From the NCBI GenBank assembly GCA_937891825.1, contig CALAHN010000083.1, positions 1-63,572 of the forward strand: 63,572 bases of DNA, read 5' to 3'. Shown piece after piece: positions 17,521 to 27,767 of the stretch. A model generated the notes under the pieces. It did not search any database, was not told the DNA's origin, and was given only the letters and a program-made list of their open reading frames with translations. Numbering within the stretch: the stretch's first letter is position 1; each line of letters starts with the position of its first letter. The translations under genes were made by a program, and so were the position numbers. The DNA is from an uncultured Alphaproteobacteria bacterium (lineage in GTDB: Bacteria > Pseudomonadota > Alphaproteobacteria > Bin95).

Positions 17521-18996
17521 TCAACGCGCGGCGCGCCCTATCCCCCTCATCATCGGCACGCCAAGGGTGCGAATTTTCTTGCGCAACGTGTTGCGATTGA
17601 TGCCAAGCGATTCCGCCGCCCGCACCTGGTTTCCATCGACCGCGGTCAGCATATGCGCGATCAAGGGGCCTTCCACCTGCTCAAGAATGCGATTGTAAAG
17701 GCCCGCCGGGGGCAATCGGCCGCCCAACTCGGCAAAATAACGGGATAGATAGGCGTCCACCAGTTCATCGAGCGACCGCGCCGCCGGATCGAGCCGGGGA
17801 TCGGCCTCGGCGGACCCGCCTGACTGGCCGACATGTTCAGCCAGAATGTCGCGTACGGCGCGCTCCCCGATGATCTCGTCTGAGGCCATCACGACGATCC
17901 GTTGCACGAGATTCTCCAGCTCGCGCACATTTCCGGGCCAACTATGTTCCTTCAAAGCCGCCAGGGCAGGCTCAGAGATGGAACGGCGCGGCAGGCCCTC
18001 CTTCTCCGCGTCGATCAGGAAATGCGCTACCAGTTCCGGAATATCCTCCTTCCGCTCCCGCAAGGGCGGCAGGCGGACGGGAACGACGTTCAATCGGTAG
18101 AACAAATCCTCGCGGAATGCGCCCTGGCGAACGGCCTGACGAAGATCGCGATGGGTCGCGGAAATGATCCGCACATTCGACTTGATCGGGACGGCGCCGC
18201 CGACAGGCACATACTCGCCCTGTTGCAGCACGCGCAGCAGGCGGGTTTGCGCGTCATGCGGCATGTCGCCGATTTCGTCCAGGAACAGGGTCCCGCCTTC
18301 GGCCTGCTCGAAGCGGCCGGCGGCGCGCGAGGATGCGCCGGTGAACGCGCCGCGCTCATGGCCGAAGAGTTCGCTTTCGATCAACTCGCGAGGAATGGCC
18401 GCCATGTTGATCGCGACGAACGGAGCGTGCCGCCGCGCCCCGAAATCATGGAGCGCCCGCGCGGCCAGTTCCTTGCCGACGCCGGACTCGCCGGAAATCA
18501 GCACTGTCAGATCCGTGCCCATCAATCGGGCCAGCATCCGGTAAACTTCCTGCATGGCGGGCGACCGCCCCTTCAGGGGCAGACGGTCTTCCTCAGGCTC
18601 GTGCGGCCTTGCGTCGGTCGAGGCCGGCATCGGCTCCGCGACCGCACGCTCGACCACCGCCAGCAGTTCCCGCATGTCGAAAGGCTTCGGGAAATATTCG
18701 AACGCTCCGCGCTCCGTCGCCCGGATCGCGGTCATCAGCGTGTTCTGGCCGCTGACGACAATGACCCTGAGGCCCGGCCGCGCCTTGCGGATGCGCGGCA
18801 GCAGATCAAGGCCGCTTTCGTCGGGCATCACAACGTCGGTCACGACAAGGTCGCCGAGGCCATCTTTGACCCAGCGCCAAAGCGTCGCCGCGTTGCCGGT
18901 CGCCTTCACGTCATAGCCAGCGCGCATGAAGGCGTGGGTCAGGACAGTGCGGATCGACCGATCGTCGTCCGCCAACAAAATCAAGCCTTTGGTCAT
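17521..18996 (-). CDS. ntrC: Nitrogen regulation protein NtrC (NR(I))
   Basis: A 491-residue sigma-54-dependent activator of nitrogen-limitation genes. The receiver has phospho-Asp54 (VVTDVVMPD). The AAA+ domain has Walker A GESGVGKE and the intact sigma-54 loop GAFTGA (216-221), followed by Walker [10 protein letters not shown]. The Fis-type HTH reads [19 protein letters not shown]. The first four bases overlap the ntrB stop, so the pair is translationally coupled. The intact loop contrasts with NtrX next door. Confidence 0.96.
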   Translation of the reverse strand: MTKGLILLADDDRSIRTVLTHAFMRAGYDVKATGNAATLWRWVKDGLGDLVVTDVVMPDESGLDLLPRIRKARPGLRVIVVSGQNTLMTAIRATERGAFEYFPKPFDMRELLAVVERAVAEPMPASTDARPHEPEEDRLPLKGRSPAMQEVYRMLARLMGTDLTVLISGESGVGKELAARALHDFGARRHAPFVAINMAAIPRELIESELFGHERGAFTGASSRAAGRFEQAEGGTLFLDEIGDMPHDAQTRLLRVLQQGEYVPVGGAVPIKSNVRIISATHRDLRQAVRQGAFREDLFYRLNVVPVRLPPLRERKEDIPELVAHFLIDAEKEGLPRRSISEPALAALKEHSWPGNVRELENLVQRIVVMASDEIIGERAVRDILAEHVGQSGGSAEADPRLDPAARSLDELVDAYLSRYFAELGGRLPPAGLYNRILEQVEGPLIAHMLTAVDGNQVRAAESLGINRNTLRKKIRTLGVPMMRGIGRAAR

Positions 18997-20111
18997 GGAC
19001 GAATCTCCGCATCGACAAACATGGGAAGGTGAACAGTGAAGACGGTTCGGCGCGGCTCGCTTTCAAACTCGACCGCGCCGCCATGGTCGCCGACGATCTT
19101 GGCGACGACCGCGAGGCCCAGACCATGACCGTCGGCCTTGGTGGAAACGAACGGGTCGAAAATATTGCGCTGCAAATCTTCCGGGATGCCGGGACCGTTA
19201 TCCTGGATCAGAACTTCGATCGGCAATGCGCCAGAATCGTGGCGCTTGGCCGCCGCCAGCCGCACCCCGTGGCGATATCGGGTCTTGAGAACAACTTCCC
19301 GCCCTCCCTCAAGCGCCGCGTCGGCGGCGTTCTTCATCAGGTTGAGGAATATCTGCACCAGACCTTCAAAGTCGCCCCGTACGGCAGGCAAGGACGGATC
19401 GTAAGCTTCGACAATGCGCAGGCCTTCGAACGCGCCGCTTGTCTCCAGCACCTTGCGCGCCCGGTCGATCGCCTGGTGAACGTTCACCGGCGCGGTCGGC
19501 GCCGGTCCAATTTCGGCGAATACGTCGATGCGCTGGATCAGATTGCTGATCCGGTCGACTTCGTCGGCGATCAGGCGCGTCAGCGCCTTTTCCTCGCCGT
19601 CCACCACGCTTTCGATGATCTGCGCGGCGCCGCGAATCCCCGCGAGCGGGTTGCGCACTTCATGGGCCAGCACCGAAACCATGCCGGCGGCCGAGCGCGC
19701 TGCGCCTTGCCGTCGCATCTGCTGGTCGATGCGCTGCGCGATCGAGATCGGAGAAAATTGCACGATGACTTCGCCCTCGGCGCTCGGTTCGCCATTCCTG
19801 AACACCGGGGCCGTCGAAATCGATACCCGGTCGGGCGGCGTCCGCGGCGTCGTCACCTGGACATCGAACTCCGCCATCGGAATCATTTCCGACCGGGCGT
19901 ACCGGATCAGCGCCCCGATGGCGCTGCCGCGGCCGAACAACTCGTCCAAGGTCATCTGGCTCAACTGGTGAGCGCTGGTCTGCAGAAAGGTTTCCGCCGC
20001 GGGATTGGCGAAAAGCAGGCGGTCGTCGGCGCCGACGACAAGCATTGCCGTCGGCAAGGAATTCAACAAGTCGATGGCGTGCGGCCCATCTCCGTCCATT
20101 TGAGGCTCCAA
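18993..20111 (-). CDS. ntrB: Nitrogen regulation sensor kinase NtrB (NR(II))
   Basis: A 372-residue soluble kinase/phosphatase controlled by PII proteins that modifies NtrC. A PAS domain (about 10-120) precedes the H-box [18 protein letters not shown] and the ATPase with [16 protein letters not shown] and GHGLGLAVV. The Met at 20099 is an alternative start. In many alphaproteobacteria dusB/nifR3 precedes ntrB. Here the upstream neighbour is divergent ispDF, with only 148 bp between the coding starts and no dusB. Confidence 0.95.
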   Translation of the reverse strand: MEPQMDGDGPHAIDLLNSLPTAMLVVGADDRLLFANPAAETFLQTSAHQLSQMTLDELFGRGSAIGALIRYARSEMIPMAEFDVQVTTPRTPPDRVSISTAPVFRNGEPSAEGEVIVQFSPISIAQRIDQQMRRQGAARSAAGMVSVLAHEVRNPLAGIRGAAQIIESVVDGEEKALTRLIADEVDRISNLIQRIDVFAEIGPAPTAPVNVHQAIDRARKVLETSGAFEGLRIVEAYDPSLPAVRGDFEGLVQIFLNLMKNAADAALEGGREVVLKTRYRHGVRLAAAKRHDSGALPIEVLIQDNGPGIPEDLQRNIFDPFVSTKADGHGLGLAVVAKIVGDHGGAVEFESEPRRTVFTVHLPMFVDAEIRP

Positions 20112-20259
20112 CGCGCTACGCTCAGCCGCATATGTCTATAAATTAGGCAGAGCGACCTATCGGTCATTTTATAGGCAATAATTTGAATTTGGCTACCCCT
20201 TTCACCGTCTGAAGGCTAGCGTGTCGCAGCCCCGATCGAAGTTTTCCAAGGAGAGTCCG

Positions 20260-21426
20260 ATGCCGCAGCCCCCAAGCGTCGCCGCCCTGATCATGGCGGC
20301 GGGAAGCGGCGTCCGATTCGGCGGCTCCCTGCCCAAGCAGTTCCAGCCCTTGCTTGGCGCATCGCCGCTCCGCCGGACCCTCCGCCGCTTCGCAGGCGAC
20401 CCGAGCGTGACCGCCGTCTATTGTGTAACCGCTTCAGATATGGCGACAGTTTTCGCGGCCCAAACGACCGATCTCCCAAATATCATCCGGGCGGACGGCG
20501 GCGCGACCCGCCAGGAAAGCGTGCGCCTTGGCCTGGAGGCGATCGCCGCCGCGCCCGCCTCGCCCGATATCGTCCTGATCCATGACGCAGCCCGGCCGAT
20601 TGTCCCGGGCGACATGGTCGACACGTTGTTGGCGGCCCTCGAGCAGCACGACGGCGCGGCGCCCGCCCTGCCGGTCGCCGATACCCTGAGCGCCGCCGCC
20701 GATGGGCGTTTCGGGACCGAAATCGACCGCTCAGAGCTCGTCGGGCGACAAACGCCGCAAGCCTTCCGCTTCGGCCCCATCTTGAAGGCGCACCGGGCGT
20801 CGCAAGATCATCCTGCGACCGACGATATTGCGCTGGCCAGGCTCGCCGGCTTGCAAACGGCGATCGTGCCGGGCTCCATGCTGCTGCACAAACTCACGAC
20901 TGCGGACGATAAAGGCATGCTCGAAGCCCTGCTGCGCGACCAAGGCCGGATTTGCGTCGGCTCCGGCTATGACGTGCATGCCTTCGGCCCTGGCGACCAC
21001 GTGACCTTGTGCGGTGTCCGCATCCCCCATGGGCGGGCGCTAGTCGGGCACTCGGATGCAGATGTCGCCATGCACGCCCTCACCGATGCGATCCTGGGCG
21101 CGATCGGCGCCGGCGATATCGGCCAGCACTTCCCGCCGAGCGATTCGCAATGGCAGGGCGCCGCCTCACGCATATTCCTGGAGCGCGCGGCGGCCGATGC
21201 CGCGGCCATCGGCGCCTTGCTGCAGAATGTCGATGTCACGATTATCTGCGAGCGGCCGAAGGTCGGCCCCCACCGGGAGGCGATGCGCGCCAATCTGGCC
21301 AGCCTGTTGAATTTGCCGCCGGAGCGGGTCAACGTGAAGGCGACCACGACGGAGCGGCTTGGGTTCACCGGGCGGGAAGAAGGCATTGCGGCCATGGCGT
21401 CGGCCACAGTATCCATCGCCGGATGA
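20260..21426 (+). CDS. ispDF: Bifunctional IspD/IspF (MEP pathway)
   Basis: A 388-residue fusion enzyme. The N-terminal IspD part (to about 225) makes CDP-methylerythritol and has the nucleotide loop AALIMAAGSGVRFGG and HDAARPIV. The C-terminal IspF part makes the cyclodiphosphate and carries the metal motif GSGYDVHAF plus GHSDADVAMHALTDA. The fusion is typical of alphaproteobacteria. The ATG at 20260 has AAGGAG 6 bp upstream; an in-frame GTG at 20221 is less likely. It is divergent from ntrB and followed by pncC after 32 bp. Confidence 0.96.
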   Translation: MPQPPSVAALIMAAGSGVRFGGSLPKQFQPLLGASPLRRTLRRFAGDPSVTAVYCVTASDMATVFAAQTTDLPNIIRADGGATRQESVRLGLEAIAAAPASPDIVLIHDAARPIVPGDMVDTLLAALEQHDGAAPALPVADTLSAAADGRFGTEIDRSELVGRQTPQAFRFGPILKAHRASQDHPATDDIALARLAGLQTAIVPGSMLLHKLTTADDKGMLEALLRDQGRICVGSGYDVHAFGPGDHVTLCGVRIPHGRALVGHSDADVAMHALTDAILGAIGAGDIGQHFPPSDSQWQGAASRIFLERAAADAAAIGALLQNVDVTIICERPKVGPHREAMRANLASLLNLPPERVNVKATTTERLGFTGREEGIAAMASATVSIAG

Positions 21427-21458
21427 ACCCTGGACGTCGGACGACAAAGGAAAGCGCC

Positions 21459-21965
21459 ATGAAGACAATGCCATCGGAAGCGCAGATCGAAGCGAGCGCG
21501 TTCGCCGTCCTCGATACGTGCCGGAAGCAGGGCCTCCGCGTCACAACGGCTGAATCCTGCACCGGCGGGCTGATCGTCGGCGCGCTGACGGAAATCGCCG
21601 GGTCGTCGGATGTCATCGGGCGCGGCTTCGTGACCTACTCGAACGAAGCCAAGATGGCGATGTTGGGCGTGCAAGCCGGCACGCTTAGCAATCATGGGGC
21701 AGTCAGCGGCGAAACCGTACTGGAGATGGCTGCCGGCGCGCTCGAAGCGGCCGCCGATGACGCCGATATCGCGGTCGCCGTCAGCGGCGTCGCAGGCCCA
21801 GGCGGCGGTTCGCCTGACAAGCCTGTCGGCACGGTCTGGCTGGCTGTCCAAAGGAAGGGCCAAGCCGGACATGCGGAACGCCAGCACTTCAGCGGCGACC
21901 GGCGGGCGGTTCGGATCAAGACGGTCGGGCGCGCGCTGGAGCTTCTGCTCGGCGCGGCCAAATAG
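21459..21965 (+). CDS. pncC: CinA-family nicotinamide-nucleotide amidase
   Basis: A 168-residue stand-alone CinA C-terminal domain. PncC deamidates nicotinamide mononucleotide to nicotinate mononucleotide in pyridine nucleotide recycling. The catalytic motif TAESCTGG and the later VSGVAGPGGGSPDKPVG loop are intact. The ATG at 21459 follows AAAGGA; the frame is open upstream across ispF, but that part is not conserved. Placement after ispDF is common in alphaproteobacteria. It converges on the COQ10-like gene. Confidence 0.9.
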   Translation: MKTMPSEAQIEASAFAVLDTCRKQGLRVTTAESCTGGLIVGALTEIAGSSDVIGRGFVTYSNEAKMAMLGVQAGTLSNHGAVSGETVLEMAAGALEAAADDADIAVAVSGVAGPGGGSPDKPVGTVWLAVQRKGQAGHAERQHFSGDRRAVRIKTVGRALELLLGAAK

Positions 21966-21974
21966 GCCGGATGC

Positions 21975-22436
21975 TCAGGCGAGAACGGTTGCGGGCTTGT
22001 CGCTGACCGGCACGCACACCGCCCGCGCGCGGGCTTCGAACGCCGATACCATCCGCCGGACAGCTTCGCCGAACAACGCCCCGATCAGCCGTTGCAGGAT
22101 GACGGAGCGAAACTCGAACGACACATCGAAATCGATGATGCAGCCGCCGTCCGCCTCCTCCAGCAGCCACCGATTATCCAGATGGCGCATGGGGCCCTTG
22201 GTGTAGGTGACGTCGAGGCGGTCCGGCGGCGCCAGGTCGACGCGGGAGGTAAACGTCTCGCGGATCATCTTGAAGCCGATCACCAGATCGGCCTCGAAGG
22301 ACGTGGCGTCGATCGGCCGGACACGGGCCGCCAGGCACCACGGCAGGAATTCCGGATAGGCCGCGACGTTTGCGATCAATTCGTAGATGTCGTCCCGCTT
22401 GTAAGGCAGGAACCGGCGCTCGGCGTGAGAGGGCAT
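21975..22436 (-). CDS. COQ10/RatA-like START-domain protein
   Basis: A 153-residue polyketide-cyclase/START-fold protein. Typical elements are the N-terminal Y-x-x-x-x-x-Y-E-L-I-ANVAAYPEFLPWC segment, and later GPMRHLDNRW and FDVSFEFRS. Eukaryotic and alphaproteobacterial COQ10 binds ubiquinone and aids its use in respiration; E. coli RatA is a related protein first described as a ribosome-association toxin. The alphaproteobacterial context favours the quinone role. It starts 4 bp after lipA ends. Confidence 0.85.
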   Translation of the reverse strand: MPSHAERRFLPYKRDDIYELIANVAAYPEFLPWCLAARVRPIDATSFEADLVIGFKMIRETFTSRVDLAPPDRLDVTYTKGPMRHLDNRWLLEEADGGCIIDFDVSFEFRSVILQRLIGALFGEAVRRMVSAFEARARAVCVPVSDKPATVLA

Positions 22437-22440
22437 GGCG

Positions 22441-23415
22441 TCAGCGCGCCGCTTTGGCGAGGCGAGCGGCGCGGTTGGCGCGCAATTGAGCGAAATCTTC
22501 ATCCGCATGATAGGAGGAGCGGGTCAGCGGCGTCGCAGATGTCAGCAGGAAGCCCTTGCCCTCGGCGCTTTGCGCATAGGCCCTGAATTCGTCCGGCGTC
22601 ACAAACCGGTCCAACGGATGGTGCTTCGGCGTCGGCTGGAGATATTGGCCGATGGTCAGAAAATCGATCTCGGCGCTTCGCATATCGTCCATGACCTGCA
22701 GCACTTCGTCCCGCGTTTCGCCGAGGCCGACCATCAATCCAGATTTCGTGAAAATCGAAGGGTCCTGTCGCTTGACCTGGTCGAGCAGGCGGAGGCTGTG
22801 GAAATAGCGCGCGCCCGGCCTGACGCTCGGATACAGCCGCGGCACGGTTTCAAGATTGTGGTTGAACACATCCGGCCGCGCCCGCACGACCACCTCGAGC
22901 GCCCGTTCCTTCTTCAGAAAGTCGGGCGTCAGGACTTCGATGGTCGTTTCCGGGCTCTTGTCGCGAATGTGTTTGATCGTCCGGGCAAAATGCTGCGCCC
23001 CGCCATCCGGCAGATCGTCCCTGTCGACGGACGTGATCACGACATGCTTCAGGCCAAGCTCCGCCACGGCCTGGGCGACATTGACGGGCTCCATCGCGTC
23101 GAGCGCGCCCGGCCGTCCCGTCGCGACATTGCAAAAGGAGCAGGCGCGCGTGCAGATCGCGCCCATGATCATCATCGTCGCGTGGCGCTTCGCCCAGCAT
23201 TCGCCGATATTCGGACATGCCGCTTCCTCGCAGACTGTCACGAGGCCATTCGCGCGCACGATATCCCGCGTCGCCCGATAGGCTTCCGAAACAGGCGCTT
23301 TCACCCTGATCCAGTCCGGCTTGCGCTTCGGCGCCGATTCCGGCCGATTACGCTTCTCGGGATGGCGCAGATCGCCCTTCGGGGCGGGCGCGATGGCGTG
23401 GGTTTCGCTGGTCAT
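22441..23415 (-). CDS. lipA: Lipoyl synthase
   Basis: A 324-residue radical SAM enzyme that inserts two sulfurs into octanoyl groups on lipoyl domains. Both iron-sulfur motifs are complete: the auxiliary cluster [12 protein letters not shown] and the radical [11 protein letters not shown]. The C-terminal [11 protein letters not shown] holds the conserved R-S-S-Y serine ligand. It lies 3 bp after lpd, so the lipoylation enzyme is encoded with the lipoylated complex it serves. Confidence 0.97.
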   Translation of the reverse strand: MTSETHAIAPAPKGDLRHPEKRNRPESAPKRKPDWIRVKAPVSEAYRATRDIVRANGLVTVCEEAACPNIGECWAKRHATMMIMGAICTRACSFCNVATGRPGALDAMEPVNVAQAVAELGLKHVVITSVDRDDLPDGGAQHFARTIKHIRDKSPETTIEVLTPDFLKKERALEVVVRARPDVFNHNLETVPRLYPSVRPGARYFHSLRLLDQVKRQDPSIFTKSGLMVGLGETRDEVLQVMDDMRSAEIDFLTIGQYLQPTPKHHPLDRFVTPDEFRAYAQSAEGKGFLLTSATPLTRSSYHADEDFAQLRANRAARLAKAAR

Positions 23416-23418
23416 GGC

Positions 23419-24807
23419 CTAGAAGTGGATCGCGCGGCCATAAGCGTCAAGCACGGATTCATGCATCATCTCCGATAGGGTCGGATGCGGGAATACCGTG
23501 TGCATCAACTCGGCCTCCGTCGTCTCCAGGGTCTGGGAAACGACATAGCCCTGGATCAGTTCGGTCACTTCCGCGCCGATCATGTGCGCCCCAAGCAATT
23601 CGCCGGTCTTGGCGTCGAAGATGGTCTTGACCATGCCTTCCGGTTCGCCAAGCGCGATCGCCTTGCCGTTGCCCATGAACGGGAAGCGCCCGATCTTGAC
23701 GTCACGCCCTGCCTCTTTCGCGGCGCGCTCGGTCATGCCGACGCTCGCGACCTGCGGACGGGCATAGGTGCAGCCGGGTATCCCGGCCTTGTTGAGCGGA
23801 TGCAGGCCCTTCTGGCCCGCGATCTTCTCGACGCAGATCACGCCCTCATGGCTCGCCTTGTGCGCGAGCCAGGGCGGGCCCGTCACGTCGCCGATAGCGT
23901 AGACGCCGGGCTCATCGGTCGCCGACCACTCGTCGGTCACGATATGGCCGCGGTCGACCTTCACCTTGGTCGCATCCAGGCCGATGTCCTCGGTATTGCC
24001 GATAATGCCGACCGCCATGATCACCCGGTCCGCCGTGATGGTCTCGGTCTTGCCTCCGACCTCGATCGTCGCGGTCACGTCCTTCGCCTTCCGGTCGAGC
24101 TTCGTGACCTTGGCTTCCGTCAGGATGCGCATGCCCTGCTTCTCGAACGCCTTGCGCGCCGCCGCTGAAATCTCGGCGTCCTCGACGGGCAGGATGCGGT
24201 CCATGATCTCGACGACCGTAACCTCCGCGCCAAGGTCGCGGTAGAAGCTAGCGAACTCGATGCCGATGGCGCCGGACCCGACGACCAGCAGCGACTTCGG
24301 CATGTCCTTTGGCGTCATCGCTTCCCTGTAGGTCCAGACCCGCTCGCCGTCCGCCTCAAGCCCTGGCAGGGACCGCGCCCGCGCGCCGGTCGCGATGATG
24401 ATATGCGGCGCGCTCAGGGTCTTATCGCCGTCGATCTGGACCTTGCCGCCGCCGAGCAGCTTGGCGGCCCCCATGACGACGTCGACCTTGTTCTTCTTCA
24501 GAAGATGCTGAACGCCGCCGGAAAGCTGCTTGGCGACGCCGCGCGACCGCTTGACGATCGCCTCGATGTCGAAGTTCAGATTATCGGCCGACAGACCGTA
24601 GTTCTTGAGGTTCTGCAGGATGTGCCAGATCTCGGACGAGCGCAGCAGCGCCTTCGTCGGAATACAGCCCCAGTTCAGACAGATGCCGCCGAGATGCGCT
24701 TTCTCGATGACCGTCACTTTCATCCCAAGCTGCGCGGCCCGAATAGCGGCGACATAGCCGCCCGGTCCGCCGCCGATCACGATCAGGTCGTAGTCCTGCC
24801 CAGCCAT
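23419..24807 (-). CDS. lpd: Dihydrolipoyl dehydrogenase (E3)
   Basis: A 462-residue FAD disulfide oxidoreductase that reoxidises dihydrolipoyl groups with NAD+. The FAD loop IGGGPGGYVAA, redox pair Cys43/Cys48 (GGICLNWGCIPTKAL), the NAD loop VVGSGAIGIEFASFY and the C-terminal HPTLSEMMHES with the catalytic His are all present. Its place directly after pdhABC makes it the E3 of pyruvate dehydrogenase, although one E3 may also serve other 2-oxoacid complexes. Confidence 0.96.
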   Translation of the reverse strand: MAGQDYDLIVIGGGPGGYVAAIRAAQLGMKVTVIEKAHLGGICLNWGCIPTKALLRSSEIWHILQNLKNYGLSADNLNFDIEAIVKRSRGVAKQLSGGVQHLLKKNKVDVVMGAAKLLGGGKVQIDGDKTLSAPHIIIATGARARSLPGLEADGERVWTYREAMTPKDMPKSLLVVGSGAIGIEFASFYRDLGAEVTVVEIMDRILPVEDAEISAAARKAFEKQGMRILTEAKVTKLDRKAKDVTATIEVGGKTETITADRVIMAVGIIGNTEDIGLDATKVKVDRGHIVTDEWSATDEPGVYAIGDVTGPPWLAHKASHEGVICVEKIAGQKGLHPLNKAGIPGCTYARPQVASVGMTERAAKEAGRDVKIGRFPFMGNGKAIALGEPEGMVKTIFDAKTGELLGAHMIGAEVTELIQGYVVSQTLETTEAELMHTVFPHPTLSEMMHESVLDAYGRAIHF

Positions 24808-24835
24808 TGGCCCAGTCCTTCCGTGCAGAATCTTC

Positions 24836-26263
24836 TTAAAGCAGCATGCCAGCCGGGAATTCGATCAAGCTCTTGAATGCTTGCAGCAATTCCGCGCCCA
24901 AGGCGCCATCGACGACGCGATGGTCGCAGGAGAGCGTACAGGTCATGACGGTCGCGACCGCGAGTTCGCCGTTCTTCACAACGGCCCGCGGCTCGCCCGC
25001 GCCCACCGCCAGGATCGTCCCCTGGGGCGGGTTGATGACCGCGTCGAACTGCTTGATGCCGAACATGCCTAGATTGGAGACGCTGGTCGTGCCGCCCTGA
25101 TATTCGTCCGGCTTCAACTTGCCGGCCCGCGCCCGCTTGGCGAGATCCAGCATGTTGGCCGAAATCTCGGCGAAGCCCTTGCGGTCGGCATCGCGGACGA
25201 CCGGCGTGATCAAACCGCCTTCGAGCGCGACCGCGACCGCAACGTCCACCGATTTGAAGAGCCGCACGCCCTCGTCCGTCCAACTGGCGTTGGCGTTCGG
25301 CGTCCGCCGCAACGCCACGGCCAGCGCCTTGATGACAAAGTCATTGACCGAGACCTTGACCCCTTCCGGCGCACGGGCGTTCATTTCCTTGCGGACGCGC
25401 AGCAGCTCGTCGATTTCGCAATCGACCGTCAGATAGAAATGCGGCACCGTCTGCTTCGATTCCGTCAGGCGCCGCGCGATCGTCTTCCGCATCGAGGTAT
25501 GCGGCACGAGGTCATAGGCGGCGTCCGCCGGCGCGGCCGCCGCGGCTTTCTTGGCCTCGGCCTTCGGCGCGTCTTCGGCAGCTTTCTTCGCGTCTGGCGC
25601 TTCGGGCAGACCGTCGCGCAATGTGCGTTCGATGTCGGCCTTGACGATCCGACCGTCCGGGCCGCTGCCGACGATCCGCTCGAGCGGCAGGTCGTTTTCG
25701 GCCGCGAGGCGCCGCGCGAGCGGGCTTGCAAACACCCGGTCGCCATCCGCCGGCGCCCGCTTTTCGCCTCCGCCCGATGCGCCCATGACATCGGCCTTGG
25801 TGATCTTGCCCTGCGGACCGCTGCCTGTCAGCGAACTCAACGATACGCCCGCCTGCTCGGCGATCCGTCGCGCCAGCGGCGTCGCCTTGATGTCGCCGGA
25901 CGATGAATCGGCCGACGACGTTCCGGGTGACGATGGCGCAGCGGCAGCCTCCGGTTTCGGGGCGTCGTCCAACTTGCTTGCCTTTGGCGCATCCGGTTTG
26001 GGCGCTGCGGCCGCACTTTCGCCGTCGCCGTCGATCACGGCGATCACCGCGTTCACGGCGACGCCTTCCGCGCCTTCCTCGACAGTCAGTTCCGTAATCG
26101 TGCCTTCATCGACAGCTTCGACTTCCATCGTCGCCTTGTCGGTCTCGATTTCCGCGATCAGGTCGCCGGACCGCACTTCGTCGCCCACCTTGACCAGCCA
26201 TTTCGCAAGCTTGCCTTCGGTCATCGTCGGCGACAGAGCCGGCATCAGAATATTGGTCGCCAT
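24836..26263 (-). CDS. pdhC: Pyruvate dehydrogenase E2, dihydrolipoyl acetyltransferase
   Basis: A 475-residue E2. A single N-terminal lipoyl domain carries lipoyl-Lys43 (ETDKATMEV). It is followed by an Ala/Pro-rich linker and two short peripheral-subunit-binding-like segments: ATPLARRIAEQAGVSLSSL and FASPLARRLAAENDLPLER. The catalytic domain ends with the active site DHRVVDG. Two binding segments in one E2 are noteworthy. The lipoyl domain is nearly identical to that of pdhB. It follows pdhB by 29 bp. Confidence 0.95.
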   Translation of the reverse strand: MATNILMPALSPTMTEGKLAKWLVKVGDEVRSGDLIAEIETDKATMEVEAVDEGTITELTVEEGAEGVAVNAVIAVIDGDGESAAAAPKPDAPKASKLDDAPKPEAAAAPSSPGTSSADSSSGDIKATPLARRIAEQAGVSLSSLTGSGPQGKITKADVMGASGGGEKRAPADGDRVFASPLARRLAAENDLPLERIVGSGPDGRIVKADIERTLRDGLPEAPDAKKAAEDAPKAEAKKAAAAAPADAAYDLVPHTSMRKTIARRLTESKQTVPHFYLTVDCEIDELLRVRKEMNARAPEGVKVSVNDFVIKALAVALRRTPNANASWTDEGVRLFKSVDVAVAVALEGGLITPVVRDADRKGFAEISANMLDLAKRARAGKLKPDEYQGGTTSVSNLGMFGIKQFDAVINPPQGTILAVGAGEPRAVVKNGELAVATVMTCTLSCDHRVVDGALGAELLQAFKSLIEFPAGMLL

Positions 26264-26292
26264 GAACGTCCCCCAGAGACGGAGTGATCCGG

Positions 26293-27744
26293 TTAGCGGT
26301 AGCAGACCGCTTTCGCGGCCGCGACGATGTCCGCCACCTGCGGCAGCGCCAGCTTTTCCAGGTTGGCGGCATAGGGCATTGGCACGTCCTTGCCCGTGAC
26401 CCGCAAGACCGGGGCGTCAAGCCAGTCGAAGGCTTGCTCCATCATGGTCGCCGCGATCTCGGCGCCGATGCCGGCATAGGGCCAGCCTTCCTCGACCGAG
26501 ACAATCCGGTTGGTCTTGCGCACCGAAGTGATGATCGTCTCGGTATCCAGCGGGCGCAGGGTGCGAAGGTCGATGACCTCGGCCTCGATGCCTTCGCTTG
26601 CCAGTTGATCGGCGGCCGCCAGCGCATCCCGGCACATCAGCGAGAACGCCGTGATCGTCACATCCTTGCCCTCGCGCAGCACTCGCGCCCGGCCGATCGG
26701 CGTGACGTAATCCTCATCGACCGGAACCTCGAAGGTCTGGCCGTAGAGCATTTCATTTTCAAGGAAAATGACGGGGTTCGGATTGCGGATAGCCGCCTTC
26801 AGCATGCCCTTGGCGTCGCCGGCCGAATAAGGCGCCATGACGATCAGGCCCGGACAATGGGCGTACCAGCTTGCGTAGCACTGGGAGTGCTGCGCCGCGA
26901 CGCGGGACGCAGCGCCGTTCGGGCCGCGGAAGACGATCGGACAGCCCATCTGTCCGCCGGACATATACAGCGTCTTCGCTGCGGAATTGATGATCTGGTC
27001 CATCGCCTGCATGGCAAAGTTGAAGGTCATAAACTCGACGATCGGCTTCAGGCCGTCGAACGCCGCGCCGACGCCGATGCCTGTAAACCCATGCTCGGTG
27101 ATCGGCGTATCGATGACCCGGCGTGGGCCGAATTCATCCAGCAAGCCCTGGCTGACCTTGTATGCGCCCTGATACTCGGCGACTTCCTCGCCCATCAGGA
27201 AGACCATCTCGTCCCGGCGCATTTCCTCCGCCATCGCATCGCGGAGCGCTTCGCGAACCGTCAGCGACTTCGTGTTCTCGTAGAACTTCGCTTCCGCCGC
27301 AGCGGCTTCCGACATCGGCGCGAGGGAAATCGGCTTCGGCGCCGCAGCGACCCTGGGCGAAGCCGGCGGCGGCGCGGCCGATGTGGGCGCGTCGCTTTTG
27401 GGCGCATCGCCTTTAGGCTTGTCGCTTTTGGGCGCTTCGTCCTCATCGTCGCTTGGCTTGTCGGATTTGGGCGCGTCGCCCGCATCGCTTGGCGCAGCTT
27501 CGCCATCGGCGACGAGCACGGCGATCACGGCATTGACGGCGACGCCTTCCGCGCCTTCCGCAACCACGATCTTGCCGATCGTGCCCTCATCGACAGCTTC
27601 GACCTCCATCGTCGCCTTGTCGGTTTCGATCTCGGCCAGAAGATCGCCCGCCTTCACGACGTCGCCTTCTTTCACCAGCCACTTCGCCAGCTTGCCCTCG
27701 GTCATTGTCGGCGAGAGGGCCGGCATTAGAATATCTGTCGCCAT
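26293..27744 (-). CDS. pdhB: Pyruvate dehydrogenase E1 beta subunit with N-terminal lipoyl domain
   Basis: A 483-residue protein. Residues 1-80 are a lipoyl domain with lipoyl-Lys43. About 65 residues of charged Asp/Lys/Pro/Ala linker follow, including repeated [11 protein letters not shown] units. The remaining 330 residues are the transketolase-like E1 beta ([49 protein letters not shown]). Lipoylated E1 beta is a known alphaproteobacterial feature, seen in Zymomonas and Sinorhizobium. The linker repeats at 27390-27480 are low-complexity. Confidence 0.95.
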   Translation of the reverse strand: MATDILMPALSPTMTEGKLAKWLVKEGDVVKAGDLLAEIETDKATMEVEAVDEGTIGKIVVAEGAEGVAVNAVIAVLVADGEAAPSDAGDAPKSDKPSDDEDEAPKSDKPKGDAPKSDAPTSAAPPPASPRVAAAPKPISLAPMSEAAAAEAKFYENTKSLTVREALRDAMAEEMRRDEMVFLMGEEVAEYQGAYKVSQGLLDEFGPRRVIDTPITEHGFTGIGVGAAFDGLKPIVEFMTFNFAMQAMDQIINSAAKTLYMSGGQMGCPIVFRGPNGAASRVAAQHSQCYASWYAHCPGLIVMAPYSAGDAKGMLKAAIRNPNPVIFLENEMLYGQTFEVPVDEDYVTPIGRARVLREGKDVTITAFSLMCRDALAAADQLASEGIEAEVIDLRTLRPLDTETIITSVRKTNRIVSVEEGWPYAGIGAEIAATMMEQAFDWLDAPVLRVTGKDVPMPYAANLEKLALPQVADIVAAAKAVCYR

Positions 27745-27767
27745 GATCAGTCCCCCGTGCGCCGCGT

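Noticed and set aside
20112-20259. Possible sigma-54 promoter between ntrB and ispDF
   Set aside because: No TGGCAC-N5-TTGC-type element was found in the gap.
27390-27480. Short tandem repeats inside pdhB
   Set aside because: They encode the Asp/Lys/Pro-rich flexible linker between the lipoyl and catalytic domains, an expected low-complexity region.
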